The notes: a model not told the origin generated them from the letters alone. A stretch of 19,764 nucleotides of DNA from CAZJNX01 sp964547415 (GCA_964547415.1 CAZJNX010000080.1:1-19764), one strand, 5' to 3'. Counted from the stretch's first letter, positions 1 through 8,856 are shown. Numbers and translations: made by a program.

Positions 1-1371
1 ACCTACGCCTTCCTGTTCGTCATGTTCGGCACGATCCTGGAGCGGGCGGGCGGCGGCGCCTTCTTCTTCGACCTCGCGGCCGTCTTCACGGGGCGCAAGC
101 CCGGCGGGCCCGCCAAGGTCTCCGTCTTCTCCTCGGCGATGTTCGGGACCCTGTCGGGCAGCCCGACCTCGGACGTCGTGACGACGGGCTCGGTCACCAT
201 CCCCATCATGAAGCGCCTCGGCTACTCGCCGCGCCTTGCGGGCGCCGTCGAGGTGGCCGCCTCCACCGGTGGCAGCATCCTGCCGCCGGTGATGGGCTCG
301 GCCGTCTTCATCATGGTGGAGTTCACCGGGATCTCGTACGCTGCCATCATCGTGGCGGGCCTCATCCCGGCGCTCATCTACTACCTCGGCGTCTACGCCC
401 AGGTGCACCTGCGCTCCCTCAAGCTCGGCCTCGTGGGGCTTCCCGAGAGCGAGATCCCGGCGCTGTGGCCGGTGCTGCGCGCGGGCGCCCTCTTCTTCGT
501 GCCGCTCGCGACGCTCATCGTCGCCCTCGCCCTCGGCTACACGCCCACCTTCGTGGCGCTCTTCGGCGTCGCCTCCGTGGTGCTCGTGTGGATGGTGCGC
601 TGGCGCTCCTTCAGCCTCGGCGCCCTGTACGGGGCGATCGCCCAGACCACGTTCAACATGGTGGCCGTCACCGGCGCGTGCGCGGCGGCGGGCATGGTGA
701 TCGGCGGCATCACCATGACGGGGCTCGCCGGCAAGGTGTCGGACCTCATCGCGCTCCTCGCGGGCTCCAGCCTGTTCCTGACGCTGATGATCGGCGGGAT
801 CGTCACCATCATCCTCGGGATGGGGATGCCCACGCCCGCCGCCTACGCCCTCGCCGCCGCCCTCGTGGCGCCGACGCTGGTGCGCGACTTCGCCCTCCCG
901 GAGATCCAGGCGCACCTGTTCCTCCTCTACTTCGCGGTGATGAGCGCCATGACCCCGCCCGTGGCGGTGGCGGCCTACGCCGCCTCGGCGATCGCGGAGG
1001 ACAACCCGATGGCGATCGCCGCCATGGCCTGCAAGATGGCCGCGGCCGCCTTCATCCTGCCGTTCGCCTTCGTCTACGACCCCGGCATCCTGATGATCGG
1101 AACGCCGCTTCAGGTGGCGGCCTCCACCGTCACCGTGTGCCTTGCCGTCGTCCTCCTGTCGGTGGCAGCCGAGGGATGGCTCAAGGGGCCGCTGTCGCCG
1201 CTCGTGCGGATCCTCCTCGCCCTCGCGGCCCTCGCCTACCTCGTCCCGTCGGTGGCGAGCCTCGCCTACGGAACGGTGTTCCTGATCGCCGCCGTCCTCG
1301 CCATGCGTTTCGTGCCGCGCGCCGTGGCCGGCGCGGACGGCAAGGCCCTGAGCCCGGGCGAGGACCGATGA
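1..1371 (+). CDS. TRAP transporter fused permease subunit (4TM/12TM, TAXI type), 5'-truncated
   Basis: Integral inner-membrane permease of a tripartite ATP-independent periplasmic transporter, which uses an ion gradient and a periplasmic binding protein to import organic acids or related solutes. The frame is open from the first base, so the start lies outside the window; 456 residues are visible, against roughly 650-700 for the fused family, so about the first third is missing. Visible family features are the GSPTSDVVTTGS stretch, AASTGGSILPPVMG, the GMGMPTPAAYAL loop, the MTPPVAVAAYAAS segment and a run of hydrophobic helices through to the C-terminus. The family normally pairs with a TAXI-type binding protein, expected just upstream but not visible. 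Its TGA stop overlaps the ATG of the next gene (ATGA), which ties transport to the downstream molybdenum hydroxylases. The substrate cannot be told from sequence. Confidence 0.93.
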   Translation, partial: TYAFLFVMFGTILERAGGGAFFFDLAAVFTGRKPGGPAKVSVFSSAMFGTLSGSPTSDVVTTGSVTIPIMKRLGYSPRLAGAVEVAASTGGSILPPVMGSAVFIMVEFTGISYAAIIVAGLIPALIYYLGVYAQVHLRSLKLGLVGLPESEIPALWPVLRAGALFFVPLATLIVALALGYTPTFVALFGVASVVLVWMVRWRSFSLGALYGAIAQTTFNMVAVTGACAAAGMVIGGITMTGLAGKVSDLIALLAGSSLFLTLMIGGIVTIILGMGMPTPAAYALAAALVAPTLVRDFALPEIQAHLFLLYFAVMSAMTPPVAVAAYAASAIAEDNPMAIAAMACKMAAAAFILPFAFVYDPGILMIGTPLQVAASTVTVCLAVVLLSVAAEGWLKGPLSPLVRILLALAALAYLVPSVASLAYGTVFLIAAVLAMRFVPRAVAGADGKALSPGEDR

Positions 1372-3695
1372 AGCCCCTCCCCCACGTCGGCCGCAGCCTC
1401 GTCCGCCTCGAGGACCGCCCCCTCGTCACCGGCGACGGGCGGTTCGTGGCGGACCTGTCCTTCCCGCACCAGCTCCACATGCGCATCGTGCGCTCCGACC
1501 ACGCCCACGGCACCATCCGCGGGATCGACGCGGACGAGGCCCGGGCGCTCCCCGGCGTCGCCGCGGTCTGGACCGCGACGGACGTGGCGGACGTGCCGCC
1601 GATCCCCTTCCGGGCGACGAAGGTGGAAGGCCTCGAGCCCTACCGCCAGCCCGTGCTCGCGGACGGCACCGTGCGCTACGTGGGCGAGCCGGTCGCCGCC
1701 GTCTTCGCCGAGGACGCCTACGTGGCCGAGGACGCGGCCGACCTCGTCATTGTGGACGTGGAGCCCGCGCCCCCGATCCTGTCCGCCGCCGACCCGCCCG
1801 GCGCCTTCGCGCCGGGCCTTTCCACAGAGCCCGTCGTCATCGACAAGGGCTACGGGGACGTCGACGCGGCCTTCGCCGCCGCCGCCCACGTGGTCGAGCT
1901 CGACCTTTCCATCGCCCGCCACTCGGGCGTCCCGCTCGAGACCCGCGGCGCCCTCGCCCGCCACGACCGGGCGAGCGACATCCTCGAGCTCCACGGCGCG
2001 GCCAAGCGCCCCCACTGGAACCGGGACCAGCTCGCCACGATGCTCGGCCGCCCGCCCTCCTCCGTCCACCTCTACGAGTACCACGTCGGCGGGGGCTTCG
2101 GCGTCCGCGGCGAGCTCTACCCGGAGGACGTCCTCGTCCTCCTCGCCGCCATGCGCCTGAAGCGCCCCGTGAAGTGGATCGAGGACCGGCGCGAGCACCT
2201 GATGGCGACCAACCACTCGCGCGAGCAGCGCCACCGCGCCCGCGCGGCCGTCGACGCGGAGGGCCGCCTCCTCGCCATTGAGGACACCTTCTTCCACGAC
2301 CAGGGCGCGTACGTGCGCACCCACGGCGCCCGCGTCGCCGACATGACGGCGGGCCTCCTCCTCGGCCCGTACCGTGTGCCGGCCTACCGGGCGCGCGGCC
2401 ACTACCGCCTCACCAACAAGACGCCGGCCGCCACCTACCGGGCGCCCGGCCGCTTCGAGAACACCTTCGTGCGCGAGCGGCTGATGGACGCCGTCGCCGC
2501 CCGCCTGTCCCTCGACCCGGCGGAGGTGCGCCGCCGCAACCTCGTCGGCGCGGACGAGATGCCCTACGCCCGCCCCCTGTCGGCGCTCGAGACCGACGTC
2601 GTCCTCGATTCGGGCGACTACGCCGGCCTCCTGAAGAAGGCGATGGACGCCGCCCGCTGGGACGACCTCCAGGCCCGCCTCGCGGAGCGGCGGGCGGCGG
2701 GCGAGTGCGTCGGCGCGGGCCTTGCCCTGTTCGTGGAGAAGAGCGGGCTCGGCCCCCTCGACGGGGTGGAGGTGAAGGTGGACACGGGCGGCGCGGTGGA
2801 GGTGGTGACGGGCGCGGCCTCCGTCGGGCAGGGGATGGAGACGGTGATCGCCCAGATCTGCGCCGACGCGCTCGGCGTCGACTACCGGGCGATCCGGGTG
2901 ATCCACGGGCGGACGGACCGGATCGACTTCGGCTTCGGCGCCCACGCCTCCCGCGTCACGGTGATGACGGGCGAGGCGACGCGGATCGCCGCGCTCAAGG
3001 TCCGCGAGAAGGCGCTCGCGGTCGCCGCCGACCTCCTGCAGGCGAGCCCGTCGGACCTCGACGTCGTCGGCGGCGAGGTGGTGCGCGCCTCCGGCGGGCC
3101 GGCGATGACCCTCGCGGAGGTGGCACGCAACCTGCTCCCTGCCGCCCCCGCCCGCGGCGAACGCACGCCGGGCCTGTCGGCCGAGGGCTGGTACCGGAGC
3201 GAGCACATGACCTATCCCTACGGCGTCCACATCGCGGAGGTCGCGGTGGATCCCGGCACCGGCGAAGTGCGGCTCGAGCGCTACCACGTCGCCTACGACG
3301 TGGGCCGGGCGGTGAACCCGATGCTGGTGGAGGGGCAGATCGTCGGCGGCCTCGCCCAGGGGATCGGCGGCGCCCTCTTCGAGGAATTCCGCTACGACGG
3401 CAACGGCGCGCCGCTCTCCACCACCCTCGCCGACTACATGATGCCGACGGCGGCCGAGATGCCCCCCGTGGAGGTGACGGTGACGGAGGACGCGCCCTCC
3501 CCCCTCAATCCCCTCGGCCTCAAAGGCGCGGGCGAAGGGGGCGTCAACGCGGCGGGCGCCGCCATCGCCGCGGCCGTCGACGACGCGCTTCGAATGCCCG
3601 GCGCCGTCACGTCCCTGCCGGTGACGCCCGCGAAGGTGCGCGCCCTCCTCGCCGCCCGCGAGCGCGCCGCGGCGGAGCCGGAGACCGCCCCGTGA
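1368..3695 (+). CDS. Xanthine dehydrogenase family molybdopterin-binding (large) subunit, cassette 1
   Basis: Catalytic Mo-cofactor subunit (775 aa, normal for the CoxL-like family) of a three-subunit molybdenum hydroxylase. The ATG at 1368 overlaps the permease stop, and the protein begins MKPLPHVGRSLVRLEDRPLVTGDGRF, the usual family N-terminus, so this start is preferred over upstream in-frame codons. Family marks are VGEPVAAV, the cofactor loops GGGFG and SVGQG, the active-site loop TYRAPGR (residues 356-362), and GLKGAGEGG with the predicted catalytic Glu at 723. The loop is not the AYxCSFR of form I CO dehydrogenase; it is closer to the AYRGAGR of form II-like enzymes, so the CO dehydrogenase label commonly attached to homologues is not justified. 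It should assemble with the FAD and 2Fe-2S products of the next two genes. Substrate unknown. Confidence 0.93.
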   Translation: MKPLPHVGRSLVRLEDRPLVTGDGRFVADLSFPHQLHMRIVRSDHAHGTIRGIDADEARALPGVAAVWTATDVADVPPIPFRATKVEGLEPYRQPVLADGTVRYVGEPVAAVFAEDAYVAEDAADLVIVDVEPAPPILSAADPPGAFAPGLSTEPVVIDKGYGDVDAAFAAAAHVVELDLSIARHSGVPLETRGALARHDRASDILELHGAAKRPHWNRDQLATMLGRPPSSVHLYEYHVGGGFGVRGELYPEDVLVLLAAMRLKRPVKWIEDRREHLMATNHSREQRHRARAAVDAEGRLLAIEDTFFHDQGAYVRTHGARVADMTAGLLLGPYRVPAYRARGHYRLTNKTPAATYRAPGRFENTFVRERLMDAVAARLSLDPAEVRRRNLVGADEMPYARPLSALETDVVLDSGDYAGLLKKAMDAARWDDLQARLAERRAAGECVGAGLALFVEKSGLGPLDGVEVKVDTGGAVEVVTGAASVGQGMETVIAQICADALGVDYRAIRVIHGRTDRIDFGFGAHASRVTVMTGEATRIAALKVREKALAVAADLLQASPSDLDVVGGEVVRASGGPAMTLAEVARNLLPAAPARGERTPGLSAEGWYRSEHMTYPYGVHIAEVAVDPGTGEVRLERYHVAYDVGRAVNPMLVEGQIVGGLAQGIGGALFEEFRYDGNGAPLSTTLADYMMPTAAEMPPVEVTVTEDAPSPLNPLGLKGAGEGGVNAAGAAIAAAVDDALRMPGAVTSLPVTPAKVRALLAARERAAAEPETAP

Positions 3696-4570
3696 AGCCG
3701 CCCCCCTTCCGCTACCACGATCCGGCGAGCCTCGCGGAAGCCATCGCCATCCTGTCGCGGTCGCCGAACGCCAAGGTGCTCGCGGGCGGGCAATCGCTCA
3801 TGCCCATGCTCAACATGCGCTTTCTCTTCCCGGACGACGTGGTGGACCTCGCCCGCGTCGACGGCCTTGCGGGCATCGAGGACCGGGGCGGGACGGTCTC
3901 CATCGGCGCCATGACGCGCCAGCGGGACCTCGAACGCTCCCCCGTGGTGGCGGCGAAGCTGCCGATGATGGCCGAGGCCCTGTTCCACGTCGGCCACCGC
4001 CAGACGCGCAACCGCGGCACCCTCGGCGGCTCCCTCGCCCACCTCGATCCCGCGGCCGAGCTCCCCCTCGTCGCCGCCGCCCACGACGCGACGGTGACGG
4101 TGGCGGGCCCCGACGGCGAGCGAGAGATCCCGTTCGCCGCGTTCCCGCTCGCCTACATGATCCCGGCGATCGCGCCCGACGAGATCCTGACCCGGGCGGA
4201 CTTCCCCGTCTGGCCCGCGGGAAGCGGCGCGGCCTTCGTGGAATACGCCCGCCGCCACGGGGACTATGCCATCGTCGCCGCCGCCGCCCTCGTGGAGATC
4301 GCAGCCGACGGGACGGTCGCCCGCGCCGCCCTCGCCCTCGGCGGCGTCGGCGAGGTGCCGGCGCGGGTGGCCGAGGCGGAGGCGCTCCTCGTCGGACGAA
4401 GGCCCGACGCGGAGACGATCGCCGCCGCCGCCCGCCCCTGCGGCGCCCTCGAGGCGCTCGACGATGCCATCGTCCCCGCGAGCTACCGGCGCCACCTCGC
4501 CGTCGTGATGGCGCGGCGGGCGCTCGGCCTCGCCGCCGCGCGCGCCGGGGCGGAGCGACGGGCCGCATGA
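3692..4570 (+). CDS. Xanthine dehydrogenase family FAD-binding (medium) subunit, cassette 1
   Basis: FAD subunit (292 aa, CoxM-like), which takes electrons from the 2Fe-2S subunit and passes them to an external acceptor. The start is the GTG at 3692, overlapping the large-subunit stop (GTGA); the protein then begins MKPPPFRYHDPASLAEA, the usual N-terminus. Both FAD/pyrophosphate contact motifs are present: AGGQS at residues 31-35 and TLGGSLAHLDP at 110-120. The C-terminal part has the usual SYRRHLAVVMARRAL helix of the CO dehydrogenase flavoprotein C-terminal domain. The next gene begins after a 10-nt gap holding a ribosome binding site. Confidence 0.92.
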   Translation: MKPPPFRYHDPASLAEAIAILSRSPNAKVLAGGQSLMPMLNMRFLFPDDVVDLARVDGLAGIEDRGGTVSIGAMTRQRDLERSPVVAAKLPMMAEALFHVGHRQTRNRGTLGGSLAHLDPAAELPLVAAAHDATVTVAGPDGEREIPFAAFPLAYMIPAIAPDEILTRADFPVWPAGSGAAFVEYARRHGDYAIVAAAALVEIAADGTVARAALALGGVGEVPARVAEAEALLVGRRPDAETIAAAARPCGALEALDDAIVPASYRRHLAVVMARRALGLAAARAGAERRAA

Positions 4571-4580
4571 GGAGACAGCC

Positions 4581-5072
4581 ATGAGCGAGGACACTCGCAC
4601 CGTCCGCCTCGTCGTGAACGGCGCGCCGCGCGCGGCCGAGGCGCCCGTGCGCCTCCACCTCGGCGACTTCCTGCGCCAGCGCCTCGGGCTCACGGGCACA
4701 CACCTCGGCTGCGAGCACGGGGCGTGCGGGGCCTGCACCGTCCTGATGGACGGGGTCGCCGTGCGCAGCTGCCTCACGCTCGCCGTCCAGGCCGAGGGGC
4801 GCGAGGTCGTCACCATCGAGGGTCTCGCGCGGGACGGCCGCCTCCACCCGCTGCAGGAGGCCTTTCGGGACGCCCACGCCCTCCAGTGCGGCTTCTGCAC
4901 GGCCGGCATCCTCACGACCCTCGTCGACTTCCTCGCCGAGACGCCGGACCCGACGGCCGAGGAGGTGAGGCTCGCCATCTCCGGCAACCTGTGCCGCTGC
5001 ACGGGCTACGAGGCCATCGTCGGGGCGTCCCTCGCCGCCGCCCGCCGCATGCGCGAGGAGGCGCCCGCATGA
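4581..5072 (+). CDS. Xanthine dehydrogenase family 2Fe-2S (small) subunit, cassette 1
   Basis: Small iron-sulfur subunit (163 aa, CoxS-like) carrying two 2Fe-2S clusters that move electrons from the Mo site to FAD. The N-terminal plant-ferredoxin-type cluster is bound by Cys44, Cys49, Cys52 and Cys64 (CEHGACGAC plus a distal Cys). The C-terminal helical-bundle cluster is bound by Cys103, Cys106, Cys138 and Cys140 (CGFC and CRC). All eight ligands are intact. The ATG at 4581 follows a GAGGAGA ribosome binding site. The stop overlaps the ATG of the second large subunit (ATGA), so the two cassettes are translationally coupled. Confidence 0.94.
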   Translation: MSEDTRTVRLVVNGAPRAAEAPVRLHLGDFLRQRLGLTGTHLGCEHGACGACTVLMDGVAVRSCLTLAVQAEGREVVTIEGLARDGRLHPLQEAFRDAHALQCGFCTAGILTTLVDFLAETPDPTAEEVRLAISGNLCRCTGYEAIVGASLAAARRMREEAPA

Positions 5073-7414
5073 CCGCCGAGCCCGCAACCAAGGTCTTCGG
5101 CCGCTCCGTCGACCGGATCGAGGACGGGCCCCTCCTGACGGGCACCGCCCGGTTCGTGGACGACATCCGCCTGCCCGGCATGGTGGAGGCCGCCTTCGTG
5201 CGCTCCCCCCACGCCCACGCGCGGATCGTCTCCATCGACGCCTCGGCGGCCCTCGCCCTCACCGGCGTCCATGCCGTCTGGACCCACGCCGACATCGCCC
5301 CCCACCTCGCCACGGACCTTCTCGAGGGGGCGCTGCCGAGCGCCGCCTTCCGCCTCGAGGTTCACCGGCCGGTCCTGCCGCGGGAGGAGGTCGCGTACGT
5401 GGGCGAGCCGGTCGCCGTCGTGATCGCCGACGACCGATACGTGGCGGAGGACGCGGCCGCCCTCGTCGCGGTGGAGTACGAGCCGCTCCCCGCCGTCGCC
5501 GACTGCCGGGACGCCCTCGCCGAAGGCGCGCCGACGGTCTACTCGGGCGCGCCCCACAACCTCGTCGCCGCCTTCCCCTTCGCCTACGGCGAGCCCGACG
5601 CGGCCTTCGAGGGCGCCGCCCACGTGGTGCGGGAGAGCCTGTGGCAGCACCGGGGCGGCGGACACTCCATGGAGTGCCGCGGCGTCCTCGCCCACGAGGA
5701 CCCGCTCGACGGGCTCCTCACCGTGCGCTCCTCCACCCAGACGCCCGCCGTCGCCAAGCGCCTCCTGTGCGACCTCCTCGGGCGCGACCCGGACACGGTG
5801 CGCGTCGCGACGCCCGACGTCGGCGGCGGCTTCGGCCCGAAGCTCGTCTTCTATTCGGAGGAGGCGGTGGTGGCGGTCGCCGCCGTCAAGGCGGGCCGGC
5901 CGGTGAAGTGGATCGAGGACCGGCGGGAGCACTTCGTCTCCTCCACCCAGGAGCGCGACCAGTACTGGGACATCGAGGCCGCCGCCGACGCGGACGGCCG
6001 CCTCCTCGCCGTGCGCGGCCGCCTCGTCCACGACCACGGCGCCTACACCGCCCGCGGCATCAACATCCCGACCGGGGCCGCGATGGCCCTCGCCCTGCCC
6101 TACGACATCCCGGCCTGCCGGATCGACGTCTCCGTCGCCCTCACCAACAAGGTGCCGGTGACGCCCGTGCGCGGCGCCGGCCAGCCCCAGGGCACGTTCG
6201 CCATCGAGCGGCTGATGGACCGCCTCGCGGCGGCGACCGGCCTCGACCGGGCCGAGATCCGCCGGCGCAACCTCGTCCCCCCCGACCGGATGCCGTGCGA
6301 AAAACCCTTCAAGCTGCGCGGCGGGACCACCGTCGTCCTGGACGGGGGCGACTACCCGGCGATGCTCGCCGCCGCCCTCGACCGCACCGGCTGGGCCGAC
6401 TTTCCCGAGCGCCAGCGGGCCGCCCGGGAGGAAGGCCGCCACGTGGGCATCGGCCTCGCCGTCTACGTGGAGGGCACGGGGCGGGGGCCGTTCGAGCCGG
6501 TGCGCGTCGCCGTCGGCGCCAGCGGACGGATCCGCGTCGCGAGCGGGGCCACCGCCATCGGCCAGGGAACGGCGACCATGCTCGCCCAGATCGTCGCCGA
6601 GCAGCTCGGCGGCGACATGGGGCTGATCGACGTCACCTGCGGGGACACGGCCGCCATCGACCACGGCTTCGGCGCCTTCAACTCCCGCCAGGCCGTGATC
6701 GCGGGCTCGGCCGCCCACGCCGCCGCGCTCGCCGTCCGGGAAAAGGCGCTGAAGGTGGCCGGCGAGATGCTGGAGGCCGCGCCCGAGGACCTCGACTGGC
6801 AGGGCGGGCGCATCGCCGTGAAGGGGGTGGAGGGCCACGGGATCGCCGTCGGCGACGTCGCCCGGGCGCTGGAAGGGATGCCCGGCTACCGCCTGCCGGG
6901 CGGCGAGCGGCCGGGGCTCGCGGCCACCGAGGCGCCGGTGTTCGACGACATGGTTTACGCCGCCGGCGCCTGCGTCGCCGAGGTGGAGGTGGACGCGCAG
7001 ACGGGCAACGTGCGGGTCGACCGGATCGTGCTCGCCCACGACTGCGGGCGCATGATCAACCCGAAGCTCGTCGACGGGCAGATCGTCGGCGGCATCGCCC
7101 ACGGCCTCGGCAACGCCCTGTTCGAGTGGATGGGCTTCGACGAGAACGCCCAGCCCGTCACCACCAACTACGGCGAATACCTCCTCGTCACCGCCACGGA
7201 GATGCCGGCGGTGGAGATCATCCACCGGGAGAGCCCCTCACCCCTCAACCCGCTCGGGATCAAGGGCGTCGGGGAATCGGGCGTCATCCCGACGGCCGCC
7301 GCCGTCGCCTCGGCGGTCGAGGACGCGCTGTCGCCCTTCGGCGTCAAGGTCCGCCGCGCGCCTCTCACCCCGATGGACGTGGTGGCGGCGATCACGGAAG
7401 GGTCGGCGCCGTGA
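5069..7414 (+). CDS. Xanthine dehydrogenase family molybdopterin-binding (large) subunit, cassette 2
   Basis: Second Mo-cofactor subunit (781 aa). The ATG at 5069 overlaps the previous stop, and the protein starts MTAEPATKVFGRSVDRIEDG. It shares the cofactor loops with cassette 1 (GGGFG, AIGQG) and has GIKGVGESG with the predicted catalytic Glu at residue 736. The active-site loop differs: TPVRGAGQPQG (residues 365-375) replaces TYRAPGR, and VPVT precedes it. This suggests the two enzymes act on different substrates or different positions of one substrate. The loop is not that of form I CO dehydrogenase. Its partners are the next two genes. The exact reaction cannot be assigned from sequence. 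Confidence 0.93.
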   Translation: MTAEPATKVFGRSVDRIEDGPLLTGTARFVDDIRLPGMVEAAFVRSPHAHARIVSIDASAALALTGVHAVWTHADIAPHLATDLLEGALPSAAFRLEVHRPVLPREEVAYVGEPVAVVIADDRYVAEDAAALVAVEYEPLPAVADCRDALAEGAPTVYSGAPHNLVAAFPFAYGEPDAAFEGAAHVVRESLWQHRGGGHSMECRGVLAHEDPLDGLLTVRSSTQTPAVAKRLLCDLLGRDPDTVRVATPDVGGGFGPKLVFYSEEAVVAVAAVKAGRPVKWIEDRREHFVSSTQERDQYWDIEAAADADGRLLAVRGRLVHDHGAYTARGINIPTGAAMALALPYDIPACRIDVSVALTNKVPVTPVRGAGQPQGTFAIERLMDRLAAATGLDRAEIRRRNLVPPDRMPCEKPFKLRGGTTVVLDGGDYPAMLAAALDRTGWADFPERQRAAREEGRHVGIGLAVYVEGTGRGPFEPVRVAVGASGRIRVASGATAIGQGTATMLAQIVAEQLGGDMGLIDVTCGDTAAIDHGFGAFNSRQAVIAGSAAHAAALAVREKALKVAGEMLEAAPEDLDWQGGRIAVKGVEGHGIAVGDVARALEGMPGYRLPGGERPGLAATEAPVFDDMVYAAGACVAEVEVDAQTGNVRVDRIVLAHDCGRMINPKLVDGQIVGGIAHGLGNALFEWMGFDENAQPVTTNYGEYLLVTATEMPAVEIIHRESPSPLNPLGIKGVGESGVIPTAAAVASAVEDALSPFGVKVRRAPLTPMDVVAAITEGSAP

Positions 7415-8298
7415 AGCCCGCCCCCTTCGCCTTCCACGCCCCGGCGACGCTCGAAGAGGCCGCGGCGATCCTCGCCGAGGTGGCGGAGGAGGACGGGCGG
7501 GTGATCGCGGGCGGGCAGAGCCTCGTCCCGATGATGGCGCTGCGCCTCGCCGCCCCCGCCCACCTCGTCGACATCAACCGCATCCCGGACCTCGACCGGA
7601 TCGCGGTGGAGGACGGCGCCCTCGTCCTCGGCGCGACGGCCCGCCACAAGGCCGTCGGCCGCGCGGCCGCGCCCGGGCCCCTCGCGCCGCTCCTCGCCAC
7701 GGTGGAGCGGCACATCGCCCACGACCCGATCCGCCGGCGCGGCACCTTCTGCGGTAGCCTCGCCAACGCCGACCCGGCCTCGGAGTGGTGCCTCCTCGCC
7801 GTCGTCCTCGGCGCCGACCTCCTCGCCGTGCGGGCCGGGGAGAGCCGCACCATTCCGGCCGAGGCCTTCCTCGAGGGGCCGATGACGACCGCGCTCCTGC
7901 CCGAGGAGATCCTCGCGGAGGCCCGCCTGCCGCTCCTTGCGGGCGATGCGGCGTTCGGCCTTTACGAGTTCGCCCGCCGCTCCGGCGACTTCGCCCAGGC
8001 GATGGCGCTCGCCGTCCTCCGCATCGCCGACGGGCGGGTGGCGGAGGCGCGGATCGGCGTCGGGGCCGTGGAGGACCGGCCGCGGCGGGTCGCGGCCGCG
8101 GAGGCCGAGGTGGCGGGCCGTCCGCTTAACGCCGCCACCATCGGCCGGGCGGCGGAGGCGGCGGCGGCCGACATGACCCCCGTGGAGGCGCCCGACCTTC
8201 CCGTCCCCTACCGGCGCGACCTCGCCCGCACGAGCGTCGCCCGCGCGCTCGGCCAGGCCGCGGCGATGGCGGGGGCACCCGGGAGGACGGCGGCATGA
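7411..8298 (+). CDS. Xanthine dehydrogenase family FAD-binding (medium) subunit, cassette 2
   Basis: FAD subunit (295 aa) of the second cassette. The start is the GTG at 7411, overlapping the preceding stop (GTGA); the protein begins MKPAPFAFHAPATLEEA and so resembles its cassette 1 counterpart from the first residue. FAD contacts are AGGQS at residues 33-37 and TFCGSLANADP at 112-122. Cys replaces the first Gly of the second motif, a variant I believe occurs in other members of the family. The LPVPYRRDLARTSVARAL segment matches the C-terminal CO dehydrogenase flavoprotein domain. The stop overlaps the start of the small-subunit gene (ATGA). Confidence 0.92.
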   Translation: MKPAPFAFHAPATLEEAAAILAEVAEEDGRVIAGGQSLVPMMALRLAAPAHLVDINRIPDLDRIAVEDGALVLGATARHKAVGRAAAPGPLAPLLATVERHIAHDPIRRRGTFCGSLANADPASEWCLLAVVLGADLLAVRAGESRTIPAEAFLEGPMTTALLPEEILAEARLPLLAGDAAFGLYEFARRSGDFAQAMALAVLRIADGRVAEARIGVGAVEDRPRRVAAAEAEVAGRPLNAATIGRAAEAAAADMTPVEAPDLPVPYRRDLARTSVARALGQAAAMAGAPGRTAA

Positions 8299-8777
8299 GC
8301 GAGCGGCGGGACCTCACGCTCACCGTGAACGGGCGGGACCACGCCGTCCGCGTGGAGCCGCGCAAGACGCTCGTGGACGCGATCCGCGAGGACTGCGGCC
8401 TCACCGGCACCCATTCGGGCTGCGAGCACGGGGTGTGCGGGGCCTGCACCGTCCTCCTCGACGGGGAGCCGGTGCGCGCCTGCCTCATGTTCGCCGTGCA
8501 GGCCGAGGGCCGGGCGATCCGCACGGTGGAGGACCTTGCGGACGGCGACCGCCTCCACCCGCTGCAACGGGCGTTCGTCGAGGCCCATGCCCTCCAGTGC
8601 GGCTTCTGCACCCCGGGCTTCCTGATGCTCGTGGAAGGTGCGCTCGCCGCCGGCGAGGATCTTGCCGACGAGGCGGCGGTGGTGGACCTCTTGTCCTCGA
8701 ACCTGTGCCGCTGCACGGGCTACCGCACCATCCTCGCCGCCGTTCGCCGCCACGTCGCCGAGCGCGGTGCGGCCTGA
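8295..8777 (+). CDS. Xanthine dehydrogenase family 2Fe-2S (small) subunit, cassette 2
   Basis: Small iron-sulfur subunit (160 aa) closing the second cassette. The first 2Fe-2S site is Cys43, Cys48, Cys51 and Cys63 (CEHGVCGAC plus a distal Cys). The second is Cys102, Cys105, Cys138 and Cys140 (CGFC, CRC). The ATG at 8295 overlaps the FAD-subunit stop by four bases. It is clearly paralogous to the cassette 1 small subunit, with the same HPLQ..F..AHALQCGFCT and NLCRCTGY blocks, but has diverged elsewhere. No XdhC, CoxD or CoxE-type maturation gene follows within the window, so cofactor insertion factors must be encoded elsewhere. Confidence 0.94.
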   Translation: MSERRDLTLTVNGRDHAVRVEPRKTLVDAIREDCGLTGTHSGCEHGVCGACTVLLDGEPVRACLMFAVQAEGRAIRTVEDLADGDRLHPLQRAFVEAHALQCGFCTPGFLMLVEGALAAGEDLADEAAVVDLLSSNLCRCTGYRTILAAVRRHVAERGAA

Positions 8778-8837
8778 CAGTCGCCCCGGGGAAGCGGTGG
8801 CCGCAAGCGGTCCGCTCGGTTAGGCTGGCAGGCCGTA

Positions 8838-8856
8838 GGCGGGGGATGGCCCCGCC
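8838..8856 (+). terminator. GC hairpin after the hydroxylase operon (possible terminator)
   Basis: A 7-bp perfect GC stem (GGCGGGG at 8838-8844, CCCCGCC at 8850-8856) with a 5-nt loop lies in the 99-nt gap between the last small-subunit gene and the glycoside hydrolase. No T-run follows, so intrinsic termination is doubtful. It may instead be a leader hairpin of the next gene, whose start is only 21 nt downstream. Confidence 0.25.

Noticed and set aside
1266..3287. Long open frame on the minus strand (673 codons) opposite the first Mo-subunit
   Set aside because: Composition is Gly/Arg/Val/His-rich with no family motif, and it lies opposite a well-supported gene. Such frames are expected in DNA this GC-rich. 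The same holds for minus-strand frames at 3434-5002 and 5006-7225.
7744..7776. Cys in the second FAD motif of the cassette 2 medium subunit (TFCGS) as a sign of inactivity
   Set aside because: From memory the Cys variant also occurs in other FAD subunits of this family, and the rest of the protein is intact, so it is not evidence of decay.
1368..8777. True aerobic CO dehydrogenase (coxMSL)
   Set aside because: The active-site loops are TYRAPGR and VRGAGQ rather than AYxCSFR, gene order is L-M-S rather than M-S-L, and no cox accessory genes are seen. Generic family names are safer.
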